From positions 124,001-188,000 of the forward strand of contig JAUIAV010000001.1 of the NCBI GenBank assembly GCA_030425195.1: a DNA stretch of 64,000 nt, read 5' to 3'. Shown piece after piece: positions 34,244 to 41,973 of the stretch. The notes under the pieces are model-generated. The model did no database searches and was not told the DNA's origin. It saw nothing but the letters and a program-made list of their open reading frames with translations. Origin of the DNA: Gammaproteobacteria bacterium (GTDB lineage: Bacteria > Pseudomonadota > Gammaproteobacteria > Pseudomonadales > Azotimanducaceae). A program made the position numbers and the translations under genes. Each line of letters begins with the position of its first letter. Within the stretch, counting starts at the first letter, position 1.

Positions 34244-35545
34244 CTAAAGGTTGTAGCGCAGCCCCAGCATCAGCAGGTGGGTGCCGTGTTCCGTCCCGAT
34301 CGTCGCTCCCATGGGATCGGTCAGCTCGATCGACGGCGCCAGCCAGTAACGGTAGTTCATGCTCAGCTCCGCCCGGGTGGTCAGACGGATGCCGAATCCA
34401 AGCAGCGCCTGAGCGGACATACCCTCGTGGGAATCCCTGACCCAGGGCTCATAGCCTGAACCGTTCCACACTCGGATGTCATAGTCGACGTCCGCATACC
34501 CGATCCCCAGGCCTGCGTAAGGATTCAACGTCCAGCCAGGGATGAGGTCATAGATCACATTGAGCGAAGCACCGCGGACCTGCACTTCCCCCGTCAGCGG
34601 TACTTCGCCCTCGAAGTAGCCGAAGTCGATCACGTCGGCCTCGTTGGACCAGCCGTGAAACTCCAGCTCGGCTCTGAGCCTCCGTCCCGTCGGTCGAACG
34701 TGGGTATAGCCGAGAGCCAGCGCGCCCGCCACGCCCAGGTCGAAGGCATCCAGAGTGGTATCGAACCGCGTCGTTATGTCCGTATCCGAGGCAATGGCCG
34801 TGCCAATCCGGCCATCGACATAGAATCCGTCACGCTCCGACGGCAGCGACCGCGCTTCAGGGTTCCTCGCACCGCCCAGCAGACGTTGAAAATTGAGCGA
34901 CAGCATGCGGCTCGTGTAGTCGAGGGAGATGGATTCATCATCGGCCGTACTCATGTCGAACTCGGCCGTCTGTCGCCAGCGATAATCCGCCGCCAGCCGC
35001 CAGCGGTCTCCAAGCGGCACCAGCAGTCCGGCGTAGAGCTGATAGGCGAACGCCGCCGCTGTATCGCGCACATACTCGCCCGAGCCCGGCGTCTCGTCGG
35101 TCAGCTCCAGAAAAACAGCACTGACTCCGATACCTCCTCCGAGATACGGCGTGACCGGCCACTGAAAATCAAATCGACGCGACGCGTTCATCATCAGGCT
35201 GAGCCCGTGAAGTGCGTTTTCCGTGCCTGTCACGAAGAAGCCCGGTGGCTGACCGGTACGGACGATCTCCAGCTCACTGCGCCGGTAGGCGGCTTCCAAT
35301 TCCAGCGACCAGCCGTTCTCGTACCATCGTCCGTACGTCAGCGCCCCGTTCCAGAAACCGACATCGAAGTCCAGCTCTGCATCCACGCCATCGAGAGGCT
35401 GATCCGCTGTGTAGCTCATACCGACGCCGATACCGAAATAGCTTTCGGCAGCCAGGACGGACGGTGCAAGAACAGCGAGGGAAAGCGTAAGAGACAGCAC
35501 GAAGTGGGAACCCGTGGTGCCGTCAGTATTCCGAAGGTGTTGCAT
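34244..35545 (-). CDS. Outer membrane protein with two tandem beta-barrel domains
   Basis: Protein of 433 residues. A signal peptide (LSLTLSLAVLAPSVLA) ends near residue 32. The mature chain is built from amphipathic beta strands that end in LGLRYNL, a typical outer-membrane-insertion ending (aromatic two before last, terminal Leu). Two halves of about 200 residues have parallel layouts: GVGMSYTADQPLDGVDAELDFDVGFWNGALTYGRW versus GRIGTAIASDTDITTRFDTTLDAFDLGVAGALALGYTHV, and TPYLGGGIGVSAVFLEL versus NPYAGLGIGYADVDYDI, so this is a duplicated OmpA/OmpW-like small barrel. The ATG at 35545 adds 13 residues before the signal peptide. It follows a lipid kinase gene after 59 nt. Confidence 0.82.
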   Translation of the reverse strand: MQHLRNTDGTTGSHFVLSLTLSLAVLAPSVLAAESYFGIGVGMSYTADQPLDGVDAELDFDVGFWNGALTYGRWYENGWSLELEAAYRRSELEIVRTGQPPGFFVTGTENALHGLSLMMNASRRFDFQWPVTPYLGGGIGVSAVFLELTDETPGSGEYVRDTAAAFAYQLYAGLLVPLGDRWRLAADYRWRQTAEFDMSTADDESISLDYTSRMLSLNFQRLLGGARNPEARSLPSERDGFYVDGRIGTAIASDTDITTRFDTTLDAFDLGVAGALALGYTHVRPTGRRLRAELEFHGWSNEADVIDFGYFEGEVPLTGEVQVRGASLNVIYDLIPGWTLNPYAGLGIGYADVDYDIRVWNGSGYEPWVRDSHEGMSAQALLGFGIRLTTRAELSMNYRYWLAPSIELTDPMGATIGTEHGTHLLMLGLRYNL

Positions 35546-35604
35546 GTCTTGTGAGATAAAAACCCGCCGGGGAGCCTAACGGCATTTCGACAGGACCACC
35601 AGCG

Positions 35605-36525
35605 TCAGCGCTCAGGCACCACCACCTTCAACGCGCCCGGCAGCAGCCGGACGTCAATCTTCTCCCCGCACTCCACCAGCTCTCCATCCATCGCGACGGT
35701 GTTCTGAGCCCGCGTCAGTTCGATCTCGAATCTCCGCCCGCGCACCAGGTGTACGTGGGTGCTGGATTCCAGGTCCCCATAGAGCGCCTGAAACGCCATC
35801 GGGACCGCGTGCAGCAGGCGCACGGTCTTCGGCGCATACAACGTCAGGTGACCGCCGCTGAGCGTCGCGCGGCCAAGGGGCATCAGCGGCGCTTCCGCGT
35901 ACTGATTGTTGCTGACCATCAGAAGCCGGACCTTGAGACGCCGGCTGCTCTCCCCCTCTTCACCCTGCATACGGTAGCGGACGGCAAACCGCGAAGGCAG
36001 CGACCGCCAGATGGAGAACGCCGCGGCCAGGGTGGCGAGCCGCTTGGATCCGAGCAGTCTCTCATCGCCGAGCCTCTGACGCCGTTTGACGAGCGCCGGA
36101 TAGAGGCCGATGGACAGGTTGTTGAGAAACAGCCGGCCGTTGGCTTCCCCGAGATCGACGTATCGTACCCGGTCCGAAGAGAGCCAGTCGGCCCACAGAG
36201 CCGGGTCCAGCGGTGCACCCATGTCCCTGGCAAAGTGATTGTGGGTTCCGAGCGGCAGGCAGACGAGCTCCGTCTCCTGCCCTGCCCGCCGGATGACCTC
36301 GGCCGCGCTCGCCAGCGTGCCGTCACCACCACCGACGGCGATCCGCCTCTCGCCCTGCTCCAGCAGTTTTTGCACTGTTTCGGACACTTCGGTTGGACTG
36401 ACCCACGCAAGCTCTGTCCGTGCCGCCAGCTCGTCCAGTGTCCGGGTCAACCGATCGTCGGCATTTTCATCGCGAACGCTTCCGGCTGCCTGGTTGATCA
36501 CGATCGGCGGTAACGACCCGCTCAT
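35605..36525 (-). CDS. Diacylglycerol kinase family lipid kinase
   Basis: Protein of 306 residues, DAGK catalytic domain. The ATP-loop GGGDGTLA (about residues 64-71) is intact; the next conserved block reads GTHNHFARD (about 93-101), with His in place of the usual Asp of GTxNDFA. The second domain (beta sandwich) includes LFLNNLSIGLYP and ends with MDGELVECG, the normal DAGK-family end motif. ATG 36525 is chosen because GAGGGG precedes it and it begins before the first strand PPIVINQAAGS. Substrate may be diacylglycerol, sphingosine-like or another lipid. It precedes the outer membrane protein gene on the same strand. Confidence 0.88.
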   Translation of the reverse strand: MSGSLPPIVINQAAGSVRDENADDRLTRTLDELAARTELAWVSPTEVSETVQKLLEQGERRIAVGGGDGTLASAAEVIRRAGQETELVCLPLGTHNHFARDMGAPLDPALWADWLSSDRVRYVDLGEANGRLFLNNLSIGLYPALVKRRQRLGDERLLGSKRLATLAAAFSIWRSLPSRFAVRYRMQGEEGESSRRLKVRLLMVSNNQYAEAPLMPLGRATLSGGHLTLYAPKTVRLLHAVPMAFQALYGDLESSTHVHLVRGRRFEIELTRAQNTVAMDGELVECGEKIDVRLLPGALKVVVPER

Positions 36526-36652
36526 GAACCGGAACCCCTCCGACAGAGGCCGATTGTAAGATCTGCACACTCGACTCCCTTCATTGCAATCCATCCGAAG
36601 GCGCTTCGCGGTGGGAGGCCCGGAGCCCCAGGAAAACGGGCTGGAGGAGGCG

Positions 36653-36668
36653 TGGCATGCATATTGCT
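36653..36668 (+). promoter_or_regulatory. Sigma-54 (-24/-12) promoter of the coiled-coil stress gene
   Basis: TGGCATGCATATTGCT: -24 TGGCATG and -12 TTGCT with GG and GC exactly 10 nt apart, a near-perfect match to TGGCACG-N4-TTGCW. It is 48 nt upstream of the ATG at 36716, in the right orientation. No enhancer site was recognised in the 125 bp upstream. Confidence 0.75.
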
Positions 36669-36715
36669 CGACTTACTGTGAGGATCGAAAGATCGTAACA
36701 GAGCAAGGAGTCAGC

Positions 36716-37018
36716 ATGAGCAGCAGTATCGAACGGAAAAAAGACGCGATGCTCGACAAAGCAGAAGCGCGAATGAAACAGATCGACGCGGAGGTCGACC
36801 GTCTCAAGGCCAAGGCGGACGAAGCCGAGGCAGACCACAAGCTGGAGGTGGAGAGTCAGCTCTCGGAGCTGAAGTCCCGTCGCCGCGAGTTCAGCGAACG
36901 CGTGGATGCTCTCAAGGCGGCCGGGGACGATGCGATCACCGACATCAGCAAAGGCTTCGAACAGGCCTGGTCGACGCTTTCGGATGCGATGGGCCGCGCC
37001 CGGGCACGCTTCCAGTAA
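36716..37018 (+). CDS. Small coiled-coil stress protein (sll1863-like family)
   Basis: Protein of 100 residues, highly charged and predicted to be one long coiled coil (residues about 5-75, heptads in DAMLDKAEARMKQIDAEVDRLKAKADEAEADHK). The end GFEQAWSTLSDAMGRARARFQ resembles the amphipathic tail of sll1863-type stress proteins. No signal peptide or membrane helix. Perfect ribosome site AAGGAG seven nt before the ATG. A sigma-54 promoter lies upstream. Convergent with the sigma-54 activator gene (42 nt between stops). Function unknown; members are induced by stress. Confidence 0.85.
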   Translation: MSSSIERKKDAMLDKAEARMKQIDAEVDRLKAKADEAEADHKLEVESQLSELKSRRREFSERVDALKAAGDDAITDISKGFEQAWSTLSDAMGRARARFQ

Positions 37019-37060
37019 AGCCCGTTTTCCGCAGACGTCGTGGCGGCGTTCCGGACAGGA

Positions 37061-38413
37061 CTACCTGTCCGCTGCGTCGCCTTCGTCCTCTGCGTAATCG
37101 TTCAGGCGGTTGTACAGCGTTTTCAGGGAAACTCCCAGGGAATCCGCAGCCGCCTGCTTGTCCCCGCCGTGTGTCTCTAGCGCGGCCAGAATGAGTTTCT
37201 TCTCCGCTTCTTCCACGGTAGCGGTCGCCGGCACCCGGATGTAGTCGCCGGCGACCCCGGCATCGTCCTTCAGTCCTTTCAGATGCCCGGGTTCAATCTG
37301 TTCGTTGGCGAGAATGTATGCCTGCTCGAGCAGGCTCCTGAGTTCCCGGACGTTGCCCGGCCATGAATAACCCTCGATCTCCTCGAGGGCTTCCTCCGAG
37401 ATTCCGATGGCCGTCCCGTTCCGGACGTTCAGCTCGTTCAGAAAGTAGGCAGTCAGCCCACGGATGTCGGAGCCACGATCGCGCAGCGGCGGAATCCGCA
37501 GCGGAAACCGTGCAATGCGGAAATACAGGTCTTCGCGCAGCTCACCCTCGGCAATGGCTTCTTCCGGGTCGCGGTTGGTTGCAGCGATGATGCGGGCATC
37601 GCTGTGCTGATCTGTTTCGCCGCCCACCCGCCGGAACTGGCCGAGCTCGAGCACGCGCAGCAGCTTCGCCTGAAGCTCGATCGGCATCTCGGTGATTTCA
37701 TCCAGAAACAGCGTACCGCCGTCCGCGCGTTCGAAGTATCCGAGATGCCGGCGGATCGCACCGCTGAAGGCCCCCTTCTCGTGCCCGAACAGCTCACTTT
37801 CAAAAAGCTCCTTGGGCACCGCCGCGCAGTTCATGGCAACGAATTCACCGCCTGCGCGCTCGCTGAACATGTGCAGCGACTGAGCCACCAGTTCCTTGCC
37901 GGTGCCGGATTCACCGATCAGCAGCACACTGGTGTCCGAACCCGCGACCTTGCGCATGGTCCGGAACAGCTTCCGCATGGGCGGTGAGCCGCCTCTGAGC
38001 AGCCCGAACTGGTCGATCGGATGATCCAGCTCCGGTTCCGAATGTGCGGCCAGCTCCTCCGCGGCCAGGTCGGTGAGCAGAGAATCGATGAAGGCAGGAT
38101 CGAATGGCTTTCGGAAGAAATAGGTGGCACCGGCCGCGATGCCGCGGTTGACGAGCTCCGGCTCGTCGAGCGTATTCATGAGGATGATCTCGTTGGCTTC
38201 TTCCAGCGCCGGGTGGTCGAGGAGGTCGAGGCCCGAATCCTCTCCACAGTGCAGGGTGATGAAGGCGACACTGACACGTTCATCCTGCGGATGCGCAGCG
38301 GCTGCCGCCAGATCCTCGAAGTGCGCCACGCTGAACCCGTGATTCGTCACCACGCCCGCCAGCGCGGCAGCATGCTGCGCGTCATCATCGAGAATGAGGG
38401 CGACGGGTTTCAT
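37061..38413 (-). CDS. NtrC-type sigma-54 activator with degenerate receiver domain
   Basis: Protein of 450 residues: receiver (about 1-120), AAA+ sigma-54 interaction domain (about 145-370), Fis-type helix-turn-helix (about 405-445: KQAAADSLGVSLKTLYNRL). The AAA part has Walker A GESGTGKE, Walker B GTLFLDE and the sigma-54 contact loop GAFSGA, where the usual Thr of GAFTGA is Ser. In the receiver the acidic pair (DDD, 9-11) and the Lys of RKPF are kept, but the phospho-acceptor position is Thr53 (FITLHCG instead of xxLDLxxP). So activation by phosphotransfer is unlikely; the receiver may sense by protein contact. No histidine kinase is nearby. It is probably the activator of the surrounding sigma-54 promoters. 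Confidence 0.92.
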   Translation of the reverse strand: MKPVALILDDDAQHAAALAGVVTNHGFSVAHFEDLAAAAAHPQDERVSVAFITLHCGEDSGLDLLDHPALEEANEIILMNTLDEPELVNRGIAAGATYFFRKPFDPAFIDSLLTDLAAEELAAHSEPELDHPIDQFGLLRGGSPPMRKLFRTMRKVAGSDTSVLLIGESGTGKELVAQSLHMFSERAGGEFVAMNCAAVPKELFESELFGHEKGAFSGAIRRHLGYFERADGGTLFLDEITEMPIELQAKLLRVLELGQFRRVGGETDQHSDARIIAATNRDPEEAIAEGELREDLYFRIARFPLRIPPLRDRGSDIRGLTAYFLNELNVRNGTAIGISEEALEEIEGYSWPGNVRELRSLLEQAYILANEQIEPGHLKGLKDDAGVAGDYIRVPATATVEEAEKKLILAALETHGGDKQAAADSLGVSLKTLYNRLNDYAEDEGDAADR

Positions 38414-38488
38414 CAGGTGTCCTGGCGCGGTGGCTGAGCGCCGTTTCCCCGGCGCGGGGGTGCTTTATCTACCAGGACAGGACCCAAA

Positions 38489-38503
38489 GCAAGCGGACGG
38501 CCA
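38489..38503 (-). promoter_or_regulatory. Candidate sigma-54 promoter of the activator gene
   Basis: On the minus strand TGGCCGTCCGCTTGC has GG-N10-GC spacing, TGGC at -24 and TTGC at -12. It ends 76 nt upstream of the activator ATG at 38413, suggesting self-control. The -24 box differs from the others of the island (CCG rather than CAT), so chance is possible. Confidence 0.45.
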
Positions 38504-38526
38504 GGCAGCCTGCTGCAAAATTCTCG

Positions 38527-39843
38527 TCACGTCTCCGGCAGCTTCCAGGTGAGCAGCGCCCCGACCAGTCCCATGAACGCGAGCAGCGCGACCATGCCAT
38601 GGTTGCCGATCCGGTCCGCGAGCAGTCCCGTCAGACCGGCAATGAGGAGCAGAACGCCGATCACCGAATTGCTCACCGAGACATAGTCCGTCCGCCGGTT
38701 TCCTTCCGCGAGATCCACAACGTAGGTCTTGCGGCCTACCCGAACACCGCTGTGCGCCACGCTCAGCAGAAAATAAGCCAGCGGCAGCGTCCAGACGCGC
38801 TCGAGCACGCCCGCCTCCACCGCCCCCAGCCAGAACACCCCCGCACCCACGAGCGCACAGAGGCAGGCGGCCCAGAACATCACCATCCGACTCGAAGCGT
38901 CCGCGTAGCGTCCCCAGACCGGCGCACTCAGCAGACTCGCGACCCCGCCCGCGATGATGAATGCGCCCAGCATGGCGCCACCGGACCCCACCTGTTCCTG
39001 TGCGAGCGCCACGTAGTACGGCGCGCTCAGCGCGGAGCACATCAGCAGGCTGCGGGCGATCACGAACTGGCGGAACGGCCCGTCGGTCAGCAGCAGCGAC
39101 AGATTGCTCAGGCTCCGACCCAGACCGTTGGCACCGCCGTCGACGGCACCGGGCGCTTCGCGAACGAGCGCATAGACGAGGCAGGCCGCCAGCCAGGCCG
39201 TCGCTGCCAGCGCCAGCAGCGCGGCAAGCACGGACATGTCGCCCGCATCCACCACGTCCATGAGGAACAGAACGCCCACACCCCCACTCACCACGCCGGC
39301 TACGCCGGCGGCCCAGCCGGTGAGCTGTCCGCGCCTGCCCTTGGGGACGGTCTTGCCGAGCACGTCCTTGGCGGCGACGGAGCAGAGCCCGCGCGCCAGG
39401 CTGAACAGCGCGAGGAATCCCAGCAGCCCCGCACCGGCGGCAGTGGACGTCAGCGTCAGAGCCACCCAGGCCATACCCAGCAGGGCGAGCGCCTGCAGCA
39501 GACTGCCGACGACCCAGGCCCACTTGCGTAAGGCGAGGCGTCGGACGACCCCACCGATCGCCAGCTGCGGAATGAGAGATCCCGATTCCCGGACAGGCAC
39601 GAGCAACCCGAGCACGGCCGCTGGCGCCCCGACAGAGGTGGCAATCCACGCCAGGACGGTTTTGGGACTGGTGAGGGCGTCTCCGAGCTTGGTCAGCACA
39701 CTCGCGGACAGAATGAGCAGAAAATTGCCGGGCACCTCCCGGCAGGCCTCATCGGATATCTCCCGGCAGACCCGCGCGTCTTCCTCATTGGTCAGCTTCT
39801 CGTAGAGCGTTTCTGCCGCGTCCGAGTCGTGCAGCCTGCTCAT
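38527..39843 (-). CDS. MFS transporter
   Basis: Protein of 438 residues with about eleven to twelve membrane helices after a 40-residue acidic N-terminal extension (ETLYEKLTNEEDARVCREIS). Family-wide features are weak (RLALRKWAWVVGSLLQ after helix 2; VWGRYADASSRMVMFW as the helix 8-9 loop). Substrate unknown. It starts 9 nt after the stop of the upstream universal-stress-like gene, so it is in that operon and most likely under the same control. Related MFS genes are found next to USP genes in low-oxygen clusters of other proteobacteria; that link is inference here. Confidence 0.85.
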   Translation of the reverse strand: MSRLHDSDAAETLYEKLTNEEDARVCREISDEACREVPGNFLLILSASVLTKLGDALTSPKTVLAWIATSVGAPAAVLGLLVPVRESGSLIPQLAIGGVVRRLALRKWAWVVGSLLQALALLGMAWVALTLTSTAAGAGLLGFLALFSLARGLCSVAAKDVLGKTVPKGRRGQLTGWAAGVAGVVSGGVGVLFLMDVVDAGDMSVLAALLALAATAWLAACLVYALVREAPGAVDGGANGLGRSLSNLSLLLTDGPFRQFVIARSLLMCSALSAPYYVALAQEQVGSGGAMLGAFIIAGGVASLLSAPVWGRYADASSRMVMFWAACLCALVGAGVFWLGAVEAGVLERVWTLPLAYFLLSVAHSGVRVGRKTYVVDLAEGNRRTDYVSVSNSVIGVLLLIAGLTGLLADRIGNHGMVALLAFMGLVGALLTWKLPET

Positions 39844-39852
39844 CGACCGCCG

Positions 39853-41187
39853 TCAGGCTGCTTGACGCTCGATCCCCAGGCGCTCGAGCGCCTGACGGAC
39901 TCTTTCCAGTTCCTCCGGGTCGAAGGTCGGCTCATACACCTGCTGCGGCATCCTCCCTTCATGCTGCGCTTCGTTGCTCAGCTCCTCTTCCCAGGCTTCC
40001 AGGACCATCACCTTGGTCTGTCTGAGCAGGCAGTCGTCCCGAAGCACCGCGAACGGTGTGGCGAAGAAACGCCTGGGGTGCACCATCATGTCCACCTCGT
40101 GTGTTTCCGGCTCCGCTTCCAGCACGCTGTGCGAAAGCAGCGCCTGCGGACGGACATATTCCCCTTCCCCGTTCTTCACGTAAAGAATGTCACAGGGCGC
40201 CAGTGACAGCGCCTGCTCGGCGGTCCCTCCTTTCAGCAGGGACTCCCAGCTCGATTTTTCCGTAGCGCCCATGATGATGAGCCCTGCGTGGAGTGCTTCC
40301 GCCCGATCGGTCACCACGGCGGCCGGATCCCCTTCACCGATCACGACCCGATCCACCTCATCGGCGGCACCCGTCGCGCGGGCGAAAGATTCGAGCTCCC
40401 GTCGTTTCCCTCTCAGCCGTTCCCGCACATCCGGGGCCGCGACGGGCAGATACCCCGTGCTGGCGGTCGCGCCGTCGAGCTGGCCGATTCCCGCCAGACC
40501 CAGACTGCCCAGCGACGGCCTGGGACGTTCGCTGGCCTGCACCAGATGCAGCTGGGTTTCGAACAGCCGACTGATGCCCCGGGCGGTGTCCATCACCTCA
40601 TGGTCGAGCGCCCGCAACTCACCCGGTTTGCCGTCCCCGGCGCCACGAATCCCTTCCGACAGCGCGGCAACCACACCATGCTGCGGCTGGCTGCCCTCGT
40701 CGGCGAACCACACGGGCATGCCCGTCTGTCGGATGAGCTGGGACAGACCGCTCATGGTGGTCGCAGCCGCGGCCTGGTTGTCCGGCTTCGCCAGAACGAG
40801 CAGATCGGTAGGTGTCGCCGTCAGCCAGTCGACCAGCACGGAGGTATCGAACGCCGTCTGCATCCCCTCGCAGCGGACGCTGATGCCATCCTCATCCTGG
40901 ATCCGCTCAGCCAGACCGAACAGCGCCTGACGTGCATTTGCCTGACAGCGTTCGAGGTCCGCCCCGCTCACCAGCGACTGCAGGTTGGAGAGGAGCGTCG
41001 GGGGCGTCTGGAAACAGAGCACCGTCAGCGCGCTGCGGGTCCGCCTGGCGACCCTGCGCGCCTGGACGACGGCGGGCAGCCGCTCGAGCGTCGCTACGTC
41101 GGTGTTCGTTTCGAACTTCTGCTGCAGCCCGTCGAGTTCGATCACGGCGGTCAGGTGGGTGGGTTGATGGTTCAATGGCAGTTGCAT
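39853..41187 (-). CDS. Universal stress protein with fused C-terminal domain
   Basis: Protein of 444 residues. Two Usp-like units are seen: a degenerate first (about 10-150; TDLLVLAKPD) and a second (about 155-320) ending in LHAGLIIMGATEKSSWESLLKGGTAEQALSLAPCDILYVK, which corresponds to the usual Usp C-terminal block but lacks the GxxG...G(S/T) glycines. About 110 further residues carry a separate conserved-looking element, VHPRRFFATPFAVLRDDCLLRQTKVMVLEAWEEEL, similar to small stand-alone proteins with an F-x-x-P-x-x-V-L-x-D-x-x-L-x-x-x-x-K-x-x-x-L-x-x-W-E pattern. Here the two are fused. ATG 41187 has AGGAG upstream. First gene of a two-gene operon, divergent from the MgtC-like gene. Confidence 0.85.
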   Translation of the reverse strand: MQLPLNHQPTHLTAVIELDGLQQKFETNTDVATLERLPAVVQARRVARRTRSALTVLCFQTPPTLLSNLQSLVSGADLERCQANARQALFGLAERIQDEDGISVRCEGMQTAFDTSVLVDWLTATPTDLLVLAKPDNQAAAATTMSGLSQLIRQTGMPVWFADEGSQPQHGVVAALSEGIRGAGDGKPGELRALDHEVMDTARGISRLFETQLHLVQASERPRPSLGSLGLAGIGQLDGATASTGYLPVAAPDVRERLRGKRRELESFARATGAADEVDRVVIGEGDPAAVVTDRAEALHAGLIIMGATEKSSWESLLKGGTAEQALSLAPCDILYVKNGEGEYVRPQALLSHSVLEAEPETHEVDMMVHPRRFFATPFAVLRDDCLLRQTKVMVLEAWEEELSNEAQHEGRMPQQVYEPTFDPEELERVRQALERLGIERQAA

Positions 41188-41261
41188 GCTTACTCCTGGG
41201 CGAATTGTGCGTCTGCGGCTTCCGACTGCAGACCCGTTCAGCGTTGACGGGAGTACTTAAT

Positions 41262-41276
41262 GCAGAATGCATGCCA
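41262..41276 (-). promoter_or_regulatory. Candidate sigma-54 promoter of the USP-MFS operon
   Basis: Minus strand TGGCATGCATTCTGC: -24 TGGCATG, GG-N10-GC spacing, -12 CTGC instead of TTGC. It ends 75 nt before ATG 41187. The core also contains ATGCA-TTC-TGCAT, a short dyad. The first 19-bp repeat unit overlaps the -24 box. Confidence 0.55.
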
Positions 41277-41345
41277 TTCAAAAGGAGGCATGTCATTCGA
41301 CGGGAGACAGGCCATTCGGCAGAAGACAGGCCGTTCGGCAGGGCG
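41270..41345. repeat. Four tandem 19-bp repeats (likely activator-binding array)
   Basis: Units start at 41270, 41289, 41308 and 41327, exactly 19 bp apart, with consensus CAKGYCATTCGRCRGRAGA. The best conserved core is CATTCG / CGTTCG; units 3 and 4 differ at few positions. The period is not a multiple of three and no protein is encoded. It lies 112-187 bp upstream of the rightward sigma-54 promoter, the usual distance for enhancer sites of NtrC-type activators. Confidence 0.85.
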
Positions 41346-41456
41346 CCCGCCGTCTCGGGGGCTTTTCGCTGGTCAGCTTTTCAACCCCTCTGTAAAGCTT
41401 ACAAGTGCGGCCGTGGTATGGGTCGTTCTCCGGCTCGCGCACAGCGACCCTTTCAG

Positions 41457-41472
41457 TGGCACGGAGCTTGCG
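41457..41472 (+). promoter_or_regulatory. Sigma-54 (-24/-12) promoter of the MgtC-like gene
   Basis: TGGCACGGAGCTTGCG: the -24 box TGGCACG is the exact consensus and TTGC is at -12, with GG-N10-GC. It ends 35 nt before ATG 41507. The 19-bp repeat array is upstream. Confidence 0.82.
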
Positions 41473-41506
41473 TGATACCCAAGGTCAGATCATCGGGAGC
41501 CACCTC

Positions 41507-41962
41507 ATGAGCCTCATTCCGGAGCTGGACTGGAACGTCATCCTCATTCACCTGCGCGATCTCGCACTCGCCTACCTGCTCGCCCTGCCGATCGCCTGGG
41601 ACCAGGAGCGCCGTGCACGTTCCGCCGGTCTGCGCACGTTCCCCCTCGTCGCAGTATCCGCCTGTGCCTACATGCTGGTCGGAATGCAGGTGCTCGACAG
41701 CACGGATGCGGAAGCCCGGGTCGCTCAGGGCCTGATTACAGGCATGGGATTCATCGGCGGCGGCGCGATCCTCAAGCACGATGGCATCGTCTCCGGCACC
41801 GCGACAGCGGCCGCCCTCTGGGCGACCGGCGCCATCGGCATGGCCGTCGCCTTCGGGCGGCTGGAGATCGCCCTGGTGGTCATGCTGGTCACCTTCCTCA
41901 CTTTCCGGCTGCTTTCCCGGATCAAGGATGAGGCCGTCGACGGCGAACCCCGGCCGGAGTGA
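41507..41962 (+). CDS. MgtC/SapB family membrane protein
   Basis: Protein of 151 residues with four or five helices. The family signatures are present: AYLLALPIAWDQERRARSAGLRTFPLVAVSACAYML (E-R and GLRTF blocks, about residues 22-57) and GLITGMGFIGGGAILKHDGIVSGTATAAALWATGAIGMA (about 74-112). Short, without the C-terminal ACT-like domain of virulence-type MgtC. MgtC proteins affect Mg/ATP/phosphate homeostasis and acid survival. ATG 41507 has GGGAG upstream; a longer open frame to the left is non-coding control DNA. Convergent with sodB (11 nt between stops). Confidence 0.92.
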   Translation: MSLIPELDWNVILIHLRDLALAYLLALPIAWDQERRARSAGLRTFPLVAVSACAYMLVGMQVLDSTDAEARVAQGLITGMGFIGGGAILKHDGIVSGTATAAALWATGAIGMAVAFGRLEIALVVMLVTFLTFRLLSRIKDEAVDGEPRPE

Positions 41963-41973
41963 GTCCGGCGCAG

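Larger units (their letters stand above)
41188..41506. promoter_or_regulatory. 319-bp divergent control region
   Basis: No gene is seen. It holds a leftward sigma-54-like site (41262-41276), four 19-bp repeats (41270-41345), a small dyad TGTAA-AGC-TTACA (41391-41403) and a rightward sigma-54 promoter (41457-41472). This arrangement (promoter, enhancer array, promoter) serves the USP-MFS operon on the left and the MgtC-like gene on the right. Confidence 0.7.

Noticed and set aside
41260-41475. Small plus-strand frame over the 19-bp repeats
   Set aside because: Repeat period is not a multiple of three and there is no ribosome site; the sequence fits regulatory DNA.
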